From contig BROE01000014.1 in assembly GCA_036571765.1 (NCBI GenBank), forward strand, positions 16,449,523 through 16,513,522: a DNA stretch of 64,000 nucleotides, in the 5' to 3' direction. Made by a program: the position numbers and the translations under genes. Origin of the DNA: Plecoglossus altivelis (lineage: Eukaryota > Chordata > Actinopteri > Osmeriformes > Plecoglossidae). The first letter of the stretch is position 1, and every line of letters begins with the position of its first letter. The notes beneath the pieces were generated by a model. That model saw only the letters and a program-made list of their open reading frames with translations. It ran no database searches and was not told the DNA's origin. Shown here piece by piece: positions 33,640-47,155 of the stretch.

Positions 33640-35537
33640 CTAGGTCCTGTAGAATCCCTTGGGCTTTGGTCTGTGTCAAAACCAAAACAGTTTCAGTCGG
33701 CAGCCAAAAAGAAAAAACCCTTTCCCTTTCCTCCCCAGGGGGCGCTTTAAAGCCAGCGGCAAGGAAAGAAAGAAAAACAGCGATTGAAAAATTGCCGAAA
33801 AATTCAGGCTAACTTGTTTAATTATTCATCTTGTTTTAAGGGACGGAAATCATAAAAAGATGGAGGGTTTAGATTCTCTCTTCTGACGTCCATATATTTT
33901 ATTAATATATAAAGTATTTGCATGAACGTCACTGAAGTCAACATTTGAAATAGAGAACGTACTAGAACGGTTTAGCTGGAGAAGGGGCCATCCTTGCCGA
34001 TGGACTAAACCTCATGATCGGAAGTGAGAATCCACAAAAATGGGAGGAAAAAGGGGCGAGATAGGAGGGCAGAGAGGGAGGCAACACGAGGGATCTGGGT
34101 CATGTGGCTTCCTTAAGACACAAGGCCGATCTACGTAGGACAGACTACATATTCATCTTTCAGAAACCACATCACCTTTAGGGTTGTCAGACAGCTTCAA
34201 AACAGAAATGATTTCTTACTCTTTGCAACGGCAGAATTTGTGCTTCCTTCTCCTTGGCATCATCCCTCGCTAGAGACCAACACACAGACACGAACACACA
34301 CATTTATGTTTACAGTACATATACTGTATGTGTATATTTGCGTGTGTGTGTGTGTATATATATAAAGTATGAGCGTGTTAATATAAGGATGGTAAGAAAA
34401 AGGAACATTTCGAATGTCCTGAGTCTCATATATTTGAGAACTTTACCTGTCTCCGCCGCCGAAGCAGGATGACAGTGAGGATGAGGAGGAGGATGAAGAT
34501 GACGGAGGCAGCACAGATGGTCACGAGGAGCCAGGCGTCCAATGGCGCTCTCTCTGTCGACAGCAGACCATCGTCATCATCACGCAACACACTGTCACGT
34601 TCTGGCTACACATCTGAATTCATGTTTTTGGTCAGGCAAACGCACACACAGGCGTATTTAACTCTCGTGCTCTCTTGACATTCTGCAACTCCCCCTGTCC
34701 TGAGGGTCAAAAAGACCCCACCTTCAACCCTGAAATAAAGCAGGTTCATTATATTTTTTCCTTGGACACTTTTGGGCACTGAAATGTGCAGCCATGCTGA
34801 CTCAGTGCACATGACTCAGAAAGATTTCGTTTTGTCTGAGTTCAATCAAGCACATACAATCTAAATGTCTCATTGTGGGTGTGCGCGTGTGTGCATTTCA
34901 TATAGTCTCGGGTCATTCTGACCCCCGAAGAGAACACATGGTTTAAAGCCGTAGTATCGAGGCTCAGTCACATTATACTGGTAGAACAGCTATGAGGGGA
35001 AAACAAGTATATCTTTTGGTAGCATTTCTGCCTTGGTAGAGGCTGTTTTAGTCTGCATTAGTCTGGGGAGACACCAGGGCATCCCATCAGGGCAACACAT
35101 GGCACATGGCACATGGCACTACTACATGGCACATGGCACTACTACATGGCACATGGCACTACTACATGGCACATGGCACTACTACATGGCACCACGGAGA
35201 CACAATGACACGGTTCTTCCACCTTCCTCTTCCTCCGCCTGAGCTCACCGATCTTCAGATTGATCTCCGCTGACGCCAGCTTCTCCTCGTTCCTCCACAG
35301 CTCGCACCTCCATGTTCCCCGGTCACCACTACCCACTTCCTGGATGGTGAGGTGGGTGGAGTTGAGGGCGGGGCTAGGAGAGTGAGAGGAGGTCGGAGCG
35401 TCTCTTGGCGTTTTCTGGTAAGGACGGATCCACTTGACGCTCAGATCAGCGGCCATGGGATGGCCCAGGCTGCAAGTCAGGTTGACGTCCTGACCAATCA
35501 GAAGCTGTGCTCCACGAGAGGATAGAACTGTCATCAG

Positions 35538-35591
<54 letters not shown>

Positions 35592-38039
35592 GAGTGAGTG
35601 AGTGAGTGAGTGAGTGAGTGAGTGAGAGAGAGAGAGAGAGAGAGTGGTGGATGGATGGAAGGATGTATGGATGGAGGAATGAAGGGATGGAGTAAGAGAG
35701 GGGGATTAAGAAAGGGAGAGACAGAGACAGAGAGAGGGAGGGAGGGAGGGAGAGGGAGAGAAAAGGAGAGAGAAAGAGAGAGAGGGAAAGGGAGAGAAAT
35801 AGCAAAAGAGGGAGTGAATGAGGGAGTTAGGGAGAGAGAGAAGATAAAACAAGATGATTGAAATTAGACATAAAACAGGCAAATACATTAAAAACATCAG
35901 GTTAGCTGTCTGTGAAATTGAAGCAGAGCGGAACATCAACAAGCTTGACATTTTGAAACAGGTGGAGCCTGTCACTCTTCAAATTGGTGAACTGGCACAA
36001 CACCAGTGTTTAATTCAAGCCAGCAGAGATGAAAGAACTGGCAAAGTGCAATGAACAAAACTAATAGACACTTAGGGAATAACTATCACGACAGGTCTGA
36101 TCTAATACTAGACTTAACTGATCATGTAAAACAGGGCTGGAGATTCCAGACGAAAAGAAGAGATGAGAGTAGAAAAAGACACAAAAATGTGTCTAAACGT
36201 GATTGCAGGTTGCTGTTTGTGGGTTAGAGGGATATTTGACAAGGTGTCTACACAACATTCCCCATCGGCTCTCTCACCGTGTAGAACCTCCAGACGTATC
36301 ACCGTCTTCAGGGTTTTGTCGCCTTTGAAGTCCAGAGCACAGGTGTACACGCCCCTGTCGCTCTCGGTCGCCCGGCTCCACCCGAGGGAGATGTCGTGGT
36401 CGTTCTTCTGCAGGCCTGGGAGTTTTTTATCGCTCTTCTCGAGAAGGTTCCAGGCTGGAGGTAGCCCGAGAGCAAGGAGCTTCATCGGCTTCCCCGAGGG
36501 GAGGCTGGAGGGGAGGCCGGAGGGGAGGTTCGGGGTGAAAGTCCAGCGGGCTCCCTGGATCCCTTTTGCCTCCAGCTCTTTCAAGGACACGTTAGACGGG
36601 ATGGAACAGGGGAGGAGGGGAGAAGAGTGGGAGGAGGTAGAGGTGTAGATAGGCTGTTTTGGTGCAGGGGAGAGATCTGAAGAACAGCACCAGGGAGGAG
36701 GAACAAAAACAAAGAAGAAGAAGAAGAGGAGGAAACTTTCAATGATCTCAATGTGACAAACAGAATAAAATGATATTTGTTAAAATGTTATAAGTGTGTC
36801 CTGCCGGCACAGTTTGAAGCCGATGCAACACTCACCCACTACCACCACCCAGACGCCAGCGTTGGAGTCCTGGTGCCCAGATCGGACCACGCAGAGCCAC
36901 CGCCCGTGATCCGTTCCTCTGACGTTCCTCACAGTCAGACTGAAGCCGTCGGCTCCCTGGACCCTGCTGTCTTTAGACAGGTCAGTTCCTTGAGGATCCT
37001 GCCATCTTACTTGCAGGTTGTTAGAATGTTCCAGATCGCATCTTAGCGAGAGAGTCTCCCCAGCCATTAGGGAAGAAGGAGGTGGCAGCACTTTCACTAA
37101 GGTAGAAGGTGGGGAATCCAACACGTGGTCAGTACGATGCATCCGATCAACGAGCAGTTTTGATGTTCACAACATTATGGTACACGTGATCCCACACTAT
37201 GTTTATTGATCATCGATCCTTGTTGGACACTTACTGATGCGGAGAGAGTATGTGGTTTTGGAGACGAGTTTGTTTAACTTCTCCACTTTACAGGTGAAGG
37301 ATTTAAAGTCCTCTTCTTTGAGTTGTGAGACGATCAGAGAGTCTCCAGAGAGCGACACGCGATCTTTCCACTTCTCATCTGATGGAAAGGAATTTATCAT
37401 TCTACTACAACTGTTTTAAATCTAATTATCCATATATTTTGTGTTATTTGTGTGTAGATGTGTATTTTGTGAACAGCTTTTCAACGATTTGATCAACAAA
37501 AGACAAAGAGCTACTCCTCACTTGAAGTACACATCAAGTTGACCATGTTACTCACTTTTTTTCACAGTACCGTGCGAGTTTTTAGATAACAGGACATTTC
37601 CATCAGTCTCGTCTGAGCCAAAGAACCAGTACACGTAAAACTCGGGATCAGACGTAGCTTTCAGACTGATCTGACCTCCCACCTCACCATACGCCATGAG
37701 GTTCACCACATCCACAGCCCCTGAAAGCACCGGACGTACAGAACATGAGTTATGTCATGTCCTGTCATAATTGACAGAATTGTGATTGGGGTTGCATTTG
37801 TAATATATCGAAACATGGCGAAACGTTGCTTTACTACAATTTACTACAAACTGCACCTAAACTACTGGTAGAAAGATAAAACGATCAGGGGTAGGATAAA
37901 CGTTTTACGTATATTGACAAATTTCATGGTCTACCTTTACCCGAGCGAAGGGACGCCCTCCGCCCTTCCGTGCAATCTTACCTGTTGTTGAGATGAACAA
38001 AACTATAAGAATTGGAAGACCGCCGAGACAATCCTTCAT
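33640..38039 (-). CDS. cd4-1: CD4-1, four-Ig-domain T-cell co-receptor
   Basis: Nine coding exons: 37982-38039, 37556-37720, 37235-37378, 36836-37096, 36278-36676, 35249-35527, 34447-34553, 34220-34269 and 33640-33670, giving 1494 nt and 497 aa. Exon 1 encodes a signal peptide (MKDCLGGLPILIVLFISTT). The first Ig domain is split over two exons (residues about 20-122), a known feature of CD4 and LAG3 genes. D2 is 123-209, D3 210-342 and D4 343-435. The membrane segment is about 442-464 and is followed by RRRRQ. The tail contains Cys484-Arg-Cys486 (KFCRCKEPKPKGFYRT end), the CxC motif through which CD4 binds Lck. D2, D3 and D4 each have a cysteine pair; in D1 the first canonical Cys is replaced (QISLKATS) although SFTCKV keeps the second. 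N-glycosylation sites include NVS, NLT and NST. In teleosts CD4-1 marks helper T cells and some macrophages. Confidence 0.92.
35095..35195. repeat. 20-bp minisatellite
   Basis: ACATGGCACATGGCACTACT repeats about 4.5 times with no change. It lies in the cd4-1 intron between D4 and the membrane exon. Confidence 0.9.
35535..35855. repeat. GA and GAGT repeats
   Basis: A (GA)n run starts immediately next to the D4 exon acceptor, then (GAGT)n, then GGAT-rich and GA-rich sequence. Confidence 0.88.
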
Positions 38040-38899
38040 TTTGATCGCCGTACTGTAAAACAAAAACCAGCAAGTACGTAAGCACGCATTATTTGATAAC
38101 CGCCGATAATCATTGGAAGCAAGTTATTTTTTTATCTATAGACCCAATTTAATAATATTTTTAAATGAATCCATAACTGTAATCTGTATTCTGTAAAAAT
38201 TTAAATGACTGACACGGTGCCCTTCTTTAATTTATGATGTAATTTCTGCATTTTATCATTTCAAATGTGTACTAATAATAATATATATATTTTATATATA
38301 ATATTACACAATTTGATTTTGAGGTAACATCTAGAAGTCTTTATTCCTTGACGATGACATTGATGTAATGTGTCGCGAGAGTAAAAATAACGAGAGGAAG
38401 GGGTTTGTGGTGGTCTCTGTTTTCAAGAGATTGTCAGAAAGAGACAGGAGAGGAAGAGCCGAGAGAGAGACAAGAAAAAGGCAGTAGCTTTTGTGGTGGG
38501 CTTCGGTTGAAAGTTGTGAGGGAGAAAGAGCGCGTGTGGAGAACGTGGGTTATGGTGGGCTGTGATTTGGTAAGGTTCCGATTCTTACGCTTGTTTTACA
38601 CCACGTCTCCTCCCCCTCTAATTTACACCCCCTTCTTCCTCCTTTATTCCACGAAATGCGGATTTCTCCACGCTTGACTTGTGAAAAAAGAGACCGCACC
38701 GCCGCTTGTAAAGCTGGAGTGTGGTAAAGTGCGTTTTTTTAATGTATGTCTTGTATGGTTGAGTGATGCGTGTGAGTATGTAGAATTTTTGAGTATTTTA
38801 AGTTCAGACAGACTTTACATTTGATTTACCCAGATAAGAAAAGATTTACTGAGATGTTATGTGATGCTATTGGTCTAAGATTTAAAATAAGTAGGAATC

Positions 38900-39236
38900 A
38901 TGGACAGTAGGTTAAAGAGGAGCTTTAAGGACAAACACTTGAGTAGGGCCTAACACAGAGTAGAGCTTGACTGATAGAAGAGGAAGCAACAAGAAAAGAC
39001 AGAGAGAGTGAGCGAGAGAGAGAGAGAGAGGTAGAGAGTGAGTGAGAGAGAGAGAGAGGTAGAGAGTGAGAGAGAGAGGTAGAGAGTGAGAGAGAGTGAG
39101 TGAGTGAGCAAGTGAGAGAGATAGAGCATGAGTGAGAAAATGAGAGAGAGAGGGTGAGTGAGAGTGAGAGAGATAGAGCGTGAGTGAGAAAATGAGAGAG
39201 AGAGGGTGAGTGAGAGAGATAGAGAGTGAGACAGGG

Positions 39237-39320
<84 letters not shown>

Positions 39321-39480
39321 GGCACAGCTGAAGAGCTAACCCAGAAAACAAGATCAAGTCTGTGGTCAGGGCGGAGGCTCAGTAGCAGAGAAGTTAGGGA
39401 GGGAGGGAGCGAGGGGAGGAGGAAGGGAGGGGGGGAGGAAGGGAGGGAGGACAGAGGGGGGCTGGGTAGAAGGGTAAGAG
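38900..39480. repeat. GA/GAGT/GACA and GGGA repeats in cd4-1 intron 1
   Basis: Purine-rich repeats at 39000-39320, including a (GACA)n run near 39285-39300, then GGGA at 39400-39455. ORFs over them are low complexity. Confidence 0.85.
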
Positions 39481-39762
39481 ACTGTGGGAGGGTACTGTAG
39501 AGGGAGGTGATTAGGAGGTGGCTGGAAAGAGGAATTATTAATTAGTCTGTGATCCCCTACAGATAAAACAATGGTTCTAACATATTGTTTAATTTAGCAA
39601 ACTTCCAGATATTTTGCTAATATGACAAATGAGCAACAGAAAAGAATATTTCAGTTACATTAATTTCAATTCACAGATTCAATTAAGTAACTAGATTTAC
39701 AGGAGGTGTGCACCAACATAAAACAGACCAGTTAAAAGACTGTTTAAAATGTGCATACTTAC

Positions 39763-39812
39763 AAGAAATCGTGGAATATCACTTGCTGATGATTAAGATG
39801 CTTGTGGAATGT
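39763..39812 (-). other. cd4-1: cd4-1 non-coding first exon
   Basis: A strong donor TTCTT|GTAAGTATG lies at 39763/39762 on the - strand, 20-50 bp inside the start expected from the TATA box. The ATG exon begins at an acceptor (TTTTACAG, exon start 38052), 13 nt upstream of ATG 38039, so a spliced 5' UTR is expected. The outer limit is estimated. Confidence 0.5.
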
Positions 39813-39836
39813 TGATCATCAGCGCAAAGACTCTGC

Positions 39837-39873
39837 TTTTATAACCTGTAGCGCTTCCGTCACAGCCGATTGG
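39837..39873 (-). promoter_or_regulatory. cd4-1: cd4-1 core promoter (TATA and CCAAT boxes)
   Basis: On the - strand CCAAT (39873-39869) precedes TATAAAA (39843-39837) by about 26 bp. The predicted start is about 39805-39812, just upstream of the splice donor at 39763. Confidence 0.55.
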
Positions 39874-42056
39874 TCTATAGAGAATCAGGAAACACACAAT
39901 TATTGGTTAAGAACATTAGGATTCATAAATTACGTTGTTGATTGGATGACGAATTGGAACGGATGTAAGTTCAGTGTAAGTTTTTTTATACTGTAAAAGC
40001 ATCAACCTACTAAAACAAAAAATACTATTTGTATGACAACTTATTAACATATTTTTGCTGTGACTGCGAGTATTTATTTGGAAATGTTTGCAAAATTATT
40101 ATGTTCATCAAACATACTCCACAAGCGTACATGTTAACGCATAGACTCTATCTGACATGACGTATAATTACAAGGTATTGCAAGGTCTTTTTTAGATTCA
40201 ATCTATAAAAAGAAAACACAATTTGATACAAGTGACTATTTTGCAATAAAATGAATCATTAGAAATGTTTCTAATGGTTTGAAGAAGTGTACAGGTGACC
40301 TATTTATGTGTGACCATAACAATATTTTGACATGATTACAAAAGTAATGACGTACGTAATTACAACAGTTTGATACAAATAACGATTTGATATGTAACGA
40401 ACGACACAACGACTATGTAATGGCTGCTGCCTATATACAAACATTGCATGAACACTTTGGTTCCATTTAAAGCCAATTGTTTCAAAAACGGTGGTTCCTT
40501 AAAGATCTTAAAGACCTGTTCAAGAGAAGTCTCTCACGCGTTATACATCAGACAGCTGCTGACACAGCACATCTTCAAACGTTTAACTGTACTTTACGTA
40601 CTTTTCAATGGTAGATTGTTCATCAAATTGTTGCCACGGTAATGCTTTCATGGCCAATAAAATGTTTTACCGAATCATCATTTTAAAAATCATAATAACA
40701 TGAAACTGCTCAATTCTAAGTATTCACTGAGCATTCCAGACAAACGGTAACTTGCTATTGAGATGAAGCAAAAACAATTTTGAACCACATAATCAAATAT
40801 GTAATTATAATATTCAAGTTCTAAATTCCAACAATTAGTCAATGAGCCTTCTAGACGAAAGATAACTTGCTATTGAGATGAAATTAAGTCGAACCCAAAG
40901 GATGTATTTTCACCTTCAAGGTAGAGAAATATGAACGGTAATGATCAAATGATCATTATTGTGATCAAAGGCGATAAGACGTCCATATCGAAGTAACCGA
41001 CTCTAACCCTTTACTGTCTTTAATTTAATGTTCTTTTCCAAATGAAGCCTCAATTTATAAATAAATGGAAATCGACTTAAATGTAGTCAGCAACACATGT
41101 TACTAACTGAACTTTATTTCATGGAGTTTCACCTACTGGATAGATTGACATTCTCACGCAACTGAGTTAGAATTTGAGACTTTGAGACCATGATAAAGAA
41201 CTCTTATTAAGGGAATACAAGCACGTATCAAGTCCACCGTATCTGTTGAAAGAAACCTACACAATTTTAATCTCAACCCAAGGGTCTCGTTCAGACGCTG
41301 TAGAAGAAGACTTCCTAAGACTGTAGAACAGAGAGACCTCAACCTGCAACACAGACCTCCTGCTCTCCTCTGAGTCCTCATTGCAGTCACTTTCACAGTT
41401 ATCTACTAAAAGACAAACTTTGCAAGTTCGCAACAGAACAGGTAGGTATGCTTTGGTTTAAAAAAAGACGTTGTCTTAAAAGCAGCATGATGTTCTATTG
41501 GGTCTAACGTGTCTGTTTAGCTTGAGAGTCACACGGTCTACATAGCTTTAGTCTCTAGCACAAGAACGCCCAGAGATGGGACAGAAAATGGAGAGATTAG
41601 AGAGACGCGATCAATGTTGTCGCCTGCTAACTCCAATCTCCAGTTTGCTCCATTTCCACTGTACTGCAGCTGAAGACTAGGCTGACATTGATGTTGGTTC
41701 CAAAACATGGTCGTGTCACGTTGCGTTGAAGCGTTTCTCTGGAGACTCAAACCCAGTTTGAAGTTTGAGTTGAAACGACACGACAAAGTGCTCCTCTGAG
41801 CGTGCAGTCTTGGTGTGGCCTGTCAGCCAGCGTGAGCCTGTGAACATCTCACAGCTTAGAGGGTCTGTGTTCTGTTCTACTGAGACGAGACGCTTAGCCA
41901 GGTGGTTAAGCAACATTAACCACAACAAGGACGAAGCAAACATGTCGCTCACGTCTCATCCATCTAACTGAGGTTTATACTCTTTTCATGCCTTACCTCT
42001 CCGCTTCGTTCTGTTCGGTGATAATTAAAAAAAAGAGAAAACTGTAGAAGAATTGT

Positions 42057-42210
42057 TCTCTCTCTCTTTTGCTCCCTATCTCTCTCCCTTGCTCTCTCTC
42101 CATCTCTTTCCCTCTCTCTCTCTCTTTCTCTCCCTCTCTCTCTCCCTCTCTCTCTTTCCCTCTTTCTCTCTCTTTTTCTCTCCCTCTCTCTTTCTCTCTC
42201 TGTCTTCCAA
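42057..42210. repeat. (CT)n-rich microsatellite
   Basis: CTCTCCCTCTCTTTCTC-type repeat in the cd4 intergenic region. Confidence 0.88.
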
Positions 42211-44625
42211 TGTCTCTCTTTCAACAAGCTACCATGCATCCATATTTAGGCTCGTTGAAACGAAGCAAGGTTGCCATGAAGGTTTTGACAGACATGCATG
42301 TTTCCGGCCAGTTTGTTCTGCAAACTGTCCTGATTCGATGTACCCTTTAGAACTCCACAGTACCCCACAGAGAAAAGCAGCTCGGATCAGCATCACTGCT
42401 GCCGATCGATCGACTGCAGAATGTGTCAGGCTTGTTTTTTTGGGTTGATGGAAAATACCTGAAAGTTGAGGACTCCCTCTATAATCTCGAGGCCTAACGA
42501 AGGTGATGTACGCCACACAGAGTCATTCCAGAACCAGAAAAAGAACGATAGCGTGGGCTGGAGGAGAGAAAGAGGAGGTGATTCACTTTTTCGAGATCCC
42601 CTGCTTCTCACCATGACGCCTTACAGTCTTTCCTACGTTGGGTCTCCCCTTGTTTTGCAAGTATTCTGTCTCTGTCTCTCTAAAAGCTCTCTCTCTCTCT
42701 GTCCCTCTTTCTCTCTCTTTTGAAATATCTGGAGGTCCACTGACATTGGACCTGGGGTGTGTCTGCTTATCGGAAAGACAGGAAGTCTGGAGACGTCTCC
42801 AGACATGAGGAGGGACGTGGTAAAGCTGGTCTGTCGTTGCTTCAGTTGTAGCTTGTGTTTCTGTCAATCGCTAAATGTCAGTGGAAACATGTTTACGATC
42901 ACAAACAAGTGACTTTTCGCTTCGGATGATTGTGAAAACCTCTTTTCAGCAGCGAAGTGGAACTTTGTAATTTAGTGTTGTGCAAGAGAAGACAAACACA
43001 GATTCTGTGTTCCTTTCGCACGTGTTTGTTTTTGAACTAGTTGTGAGTTACTATGGATTGTTGACTATTCTAGTTATAGACAAACAATAGTTAATGATTG
43101 TAGCAACATACCAACTAGGAAGACACTAAATAGATGGTAATTATAATGATGAGGCCTGATGTTTTATCTTCGAACGTAGAAATGGAGACTCAAGCGGAAA
43201 CGCTGGAGGGTTAAAGAAACCTCAAACCAAATATCTCCGTTTGTGTTTGAATGGATACTAATGAAGATGGAGGTTTAGAGAGAAGAGATCTGGAGAGGCC
43301 TGTGTTTGGGTTCTTTGCGAAAGTCTGAAAAAAGGGAATCCTTATGTCACGATGATCATAAACACTCCCTCGCTCACCCCGTTTTGGAAAAACGAGAACA
43401 TGTTTCGAGAGAGAGGAAGCACCTGGCTTTGCTACACGAAGGTGATGTGAACTCACGACTGCAAGGGGGAGCCCAGAACCACTGCTTTGTTGATGTGTTC
43501 GATAGACGGGAGACCAACACGGTCATGAGGGTAGTACAACGTTTTTGCAAAGACGAATACTTGAAGGAGTAACGTGTTCTTAAACGGGCAAGCCGATCTC
43601 AAACCATGACAGAACCAAGTGTAAAACAAGACGTGTGTTGACAGATCACTCGTTTGGTTCCTTTCTGTTTTCACGGCAAGATTGAGGAGATCGTGTCGAT
43701 TAGTAACTTTCAAGAGGCAACCGCATCCTATACTGTGCATCCATATTTACGTTTGTTGTTCAAATAATCCATGAGGAACGTGAGACTGCTGCATGTGTAT
43801 CAGAAAAACATCAGACTCTCCAAAATGATGCCCCTTAACAGATTCAAATCGCATATTTATATGTCAGGAGGAGATCGCGTCATATTGATGACAAAAATTC
43901 TTACTTTAACACAGCGCCGTGAATTCATTGCGCGATGGCCTGCCAGGTCAAGGGTCAATTATAAAATGTACTGCACTAGAGATAAACCTGCCAAGAATAC
44001 GTTTCTTTTGTGAGAGACGAAAGTGCGGAACCCCAATTGCATTAAAAGTCCAGAACAAAAGAATTGTGGTTGATCTTACTTTGTAGAATGTATTATCAAA
44101 GAACGTCTCGTGTGAAATGTCTGTATTCGTACATGAAATGTAAATTCTGTTCTCATCGTTAATCCCATTTGTACGGTTGAACATTTTTAGCGGCATTATT
44201 TCAGTGTACATGTAGAGAATGAGTCTGGGTTCAGGGAACAGAGTTGGACAGCCAGCTCATCTCATTGTTGAGTGGACAACGTAACGCGCAGGTTGGGTTC
44301 CTTATGGGACAGTAAATACTCCAGGAGAATGTCACGTCTAGAAGGCTCGCTCTCATGTCACGAAGATCGCCGTGGGAATTCAATCTGCTACATGAAGTGC
44401 TGGATGTGTCAGTTGTCAAAGTACAAAATATTTAAGGCGATGTGCTTTTTTACAGAGAGCTGTTCAACATGCTTGAAGTAAGCGTTTTGTGAAATATATA
44501 TACAGACAAGAACTGCGACTTTTCAGTTAAAGATTGTCAATCACTAGTGTTTGCACATTTCTCTTAATTGAATTAAAGAATGTTGTTGACTGCTGTTGCC
44601 GTGGAGATTTGAACACAAGAGGTGT

Positions 44626-44628
<3 letters not shown>

Positions 44629-44663
<35 letters not shown>
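44629..44663. repeat. (AT)n microsatellite
   Basis: Uninterrupted alternating AT of about 35 bp. Confidence 0.93.
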
Positions 44664-44665
<2 letters not shown>

Positions 44666-47009
44666 AAAGCTGTGTAGTCATGGTACCCAAAACAGAAGGT
44701 GAACTGTAGCTTATCACAGAACATAATATGTGAAATTGTGTTAGACTTGATAAAAAGTCCTGTGAATTTTCCTGCGAACAAATGTGTCATTCATGCATTA
44801 ATTTCAGTTAACACTGCTATTTTTTCAACTGTCTTTTTTTCTTAATTTGAACGATAACCATTTCAGCTCATCTTCATTAACTTGTAGAATCCCAGAGTAG
44901 AATCATGACTGCTACAGGTCAGTTAGTAGGTTCAATATAGGTCATATTACAGCTATTGATAACAACTGAATTATAGAAAAGGTTTGGAGATATTTCTCCA
45001 AACCTTGAAAAAAAACTAAAATTACAAAGCAAATTTTACTAGTGTTTTTTCTTATTACAATAGCACAGGAAGATAATTACGACATGCATTTGTTTAAAAT
45101 AATCTTTCAAGAATTCTAATAACACGTATGACTGTCTGTCTAAAGGCTTGTGTTGTATTGCACAGCATTATATTGCGTGGTGGTGGACCCTTAAAATCAA
45201 GTTTTGAAAAAGTATTTTGCGAAATATTATGCAGAGGAAGCCCAACAAAGGAATTGTGTCTGTTCTCTAAAGTTATTATCTATCCTAAAGTTGATAAAAG
45301 TCCAAATGAAAGATATTTTGTTTAAATGCAACATTTTAAAGGGAGCCAGCAAACAGCGAGTGCCACATTCACAGAAAGACGCGTAGAAACACACATTATA
45401 GCGTTGACAAACAATAATGTTTGTCACAGTCTCTTATTATTGAAATGTAGCTACTATAAACATGTTGGAGTTAAGGCCCAGAGTGGGATCTGGACACAGG
45501 TAACACCACCAGATGACGGTTCATTTCCAACGTTCACCATTTTCTCCCTCTTTCCACATCTTGCTCGTCTGTCTAAAGAAAATACAAAGTCCAGACTCTG
45601 AGCGTGAGTCATTCTGAGTCGTTTTGTCTGTTCCTGGACATCTGTACGATGAGCAAGGCCAGATTGGGACCCCCAAGGGCCCCTGGGACGTGACGCGTAT
45701 ACGTCCGTCACCCCTCAATCATACTCATGAACTACTTTTACTTTATTCTGATTGGATACTTATCAATATCGAGGGCTAAGCATGCCTTGTGTTGACTGTT
45801 TTAAGTAGCCCCCCCCAATCAAAAAAACTTAGTAAATGTAGACTGTTTTAAGTACCCCCCCCCCCCCCCCGCCAAACAAATAACTTAGTAAAAACAACAA
45901 TACTATTCTCTGATCACAGAGGGCCCCTGCCCAGAGTGCCCATACAGTCATCCAGGCCTGCGGGCCAAAAATCAACGGCCAGGAGGATGCTAAACATCAA
46001 TCCCGGATCTCGATTCTCAAGTTCTGGAAGGAACCTAACAACTAGGAGGTGTTGGACCTCACGCCCTTTAACCCCCTTCAACACTCCCCGTTTTAAGTTA
46101 AGACAACCAACACATATCACGAAACAGATATACGTTAGATGTACGTGTGGATAAGATGGAAATATTCCTTTCTTTTAAGCCATACTATCACTCATCTTTC
46201 TTCTGTTGGAGTTAGTCTGGTGCTGGGTGATGGAACGACACTAAAAGAACAGGGGGCTCTTTGAATGTGCTGGTTGCGCAACCAACTGCAACCGCTCCTT
46301 CACCAGATCCAAAACATGGTGTTAGGACCTCCAGAATGCAAGCAGTGCCCTGTTTTAAAATCCCCTCAAGAACGGTGTAAGTGAATGAGCTCTGTGACTA
46401 CACGCACGTCTAATTTACTGGTGCATGAGTAGGATGTGTGTTCAATGACACAAGTTAGAAAATTGATCCGAACTGAATTCCGTACCAATCGTGGACAATT
46501 GCGAAATCATTTTTGCACGGCAGTTATTACACACAAGTTTGATTGGAGCTTTTCACCACGTTCCTGCAACACGATTACGGTGCCATCGTTGAAACCTGTC
46601 AGCTTACTTCGTCGTGCATTTACCACTTAATTGAATGGATAAAAGCCAGAACTACCTCTGAAGTTCTCCAGCAGACAACAGGTGAGATCACTAGGCCATG
46701 TCCGAACGCAGGATCCTCTGCTTCAATCAGTTTGTCTACGGACGATATACAGATAATGAAGGCCTGCTACTGCCATGTAAGAGGTTGGACATGTTTGTTA
46801 TCGAATGTGGGGGCTGTGTCGATGTTGCGCTTACCTCTGAAGATGAATTCACTGCTGAGATGAATTCACTGCTGAGATGTGTTCAGTGCTGAGATGAATT
46901 CTGCTCTGACATCAGACTGTACACACACCGGTGTCACACTAACACGCTCACACAGAGACAGGAAGCTAGACTATACAGAGATCCTTTCCCTTCAGAGAGG
47001 CTCTGCGTT

Positions 47010-47048
47010 GCACACACGCACACACACACACTCGCACACACACACTCG

Positions 47049-47079
<31 letters not shown>

Positions 47080-47155
47080 TCGCACACACACACTCGCACA
47101 CGCACGCACACACTCGCACACACTCGCACGCACACACACACACACACTCACCCAA
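47010..47155. repeat. (CA)n with regular CTCG interruptions
   Basis: CACACACACTCG units of 10 to 16 bp, about ten copies. Confidence 0.9.

Noticed and set aside
33671..34270. Alternative cd4-1 tail frame (RDDAKEKEAQILPLQR...)
   Set aside because: It needs an exon 7 end phase that does not exist. The phase-correct frame gives a CxC motif like that of cd4-2.
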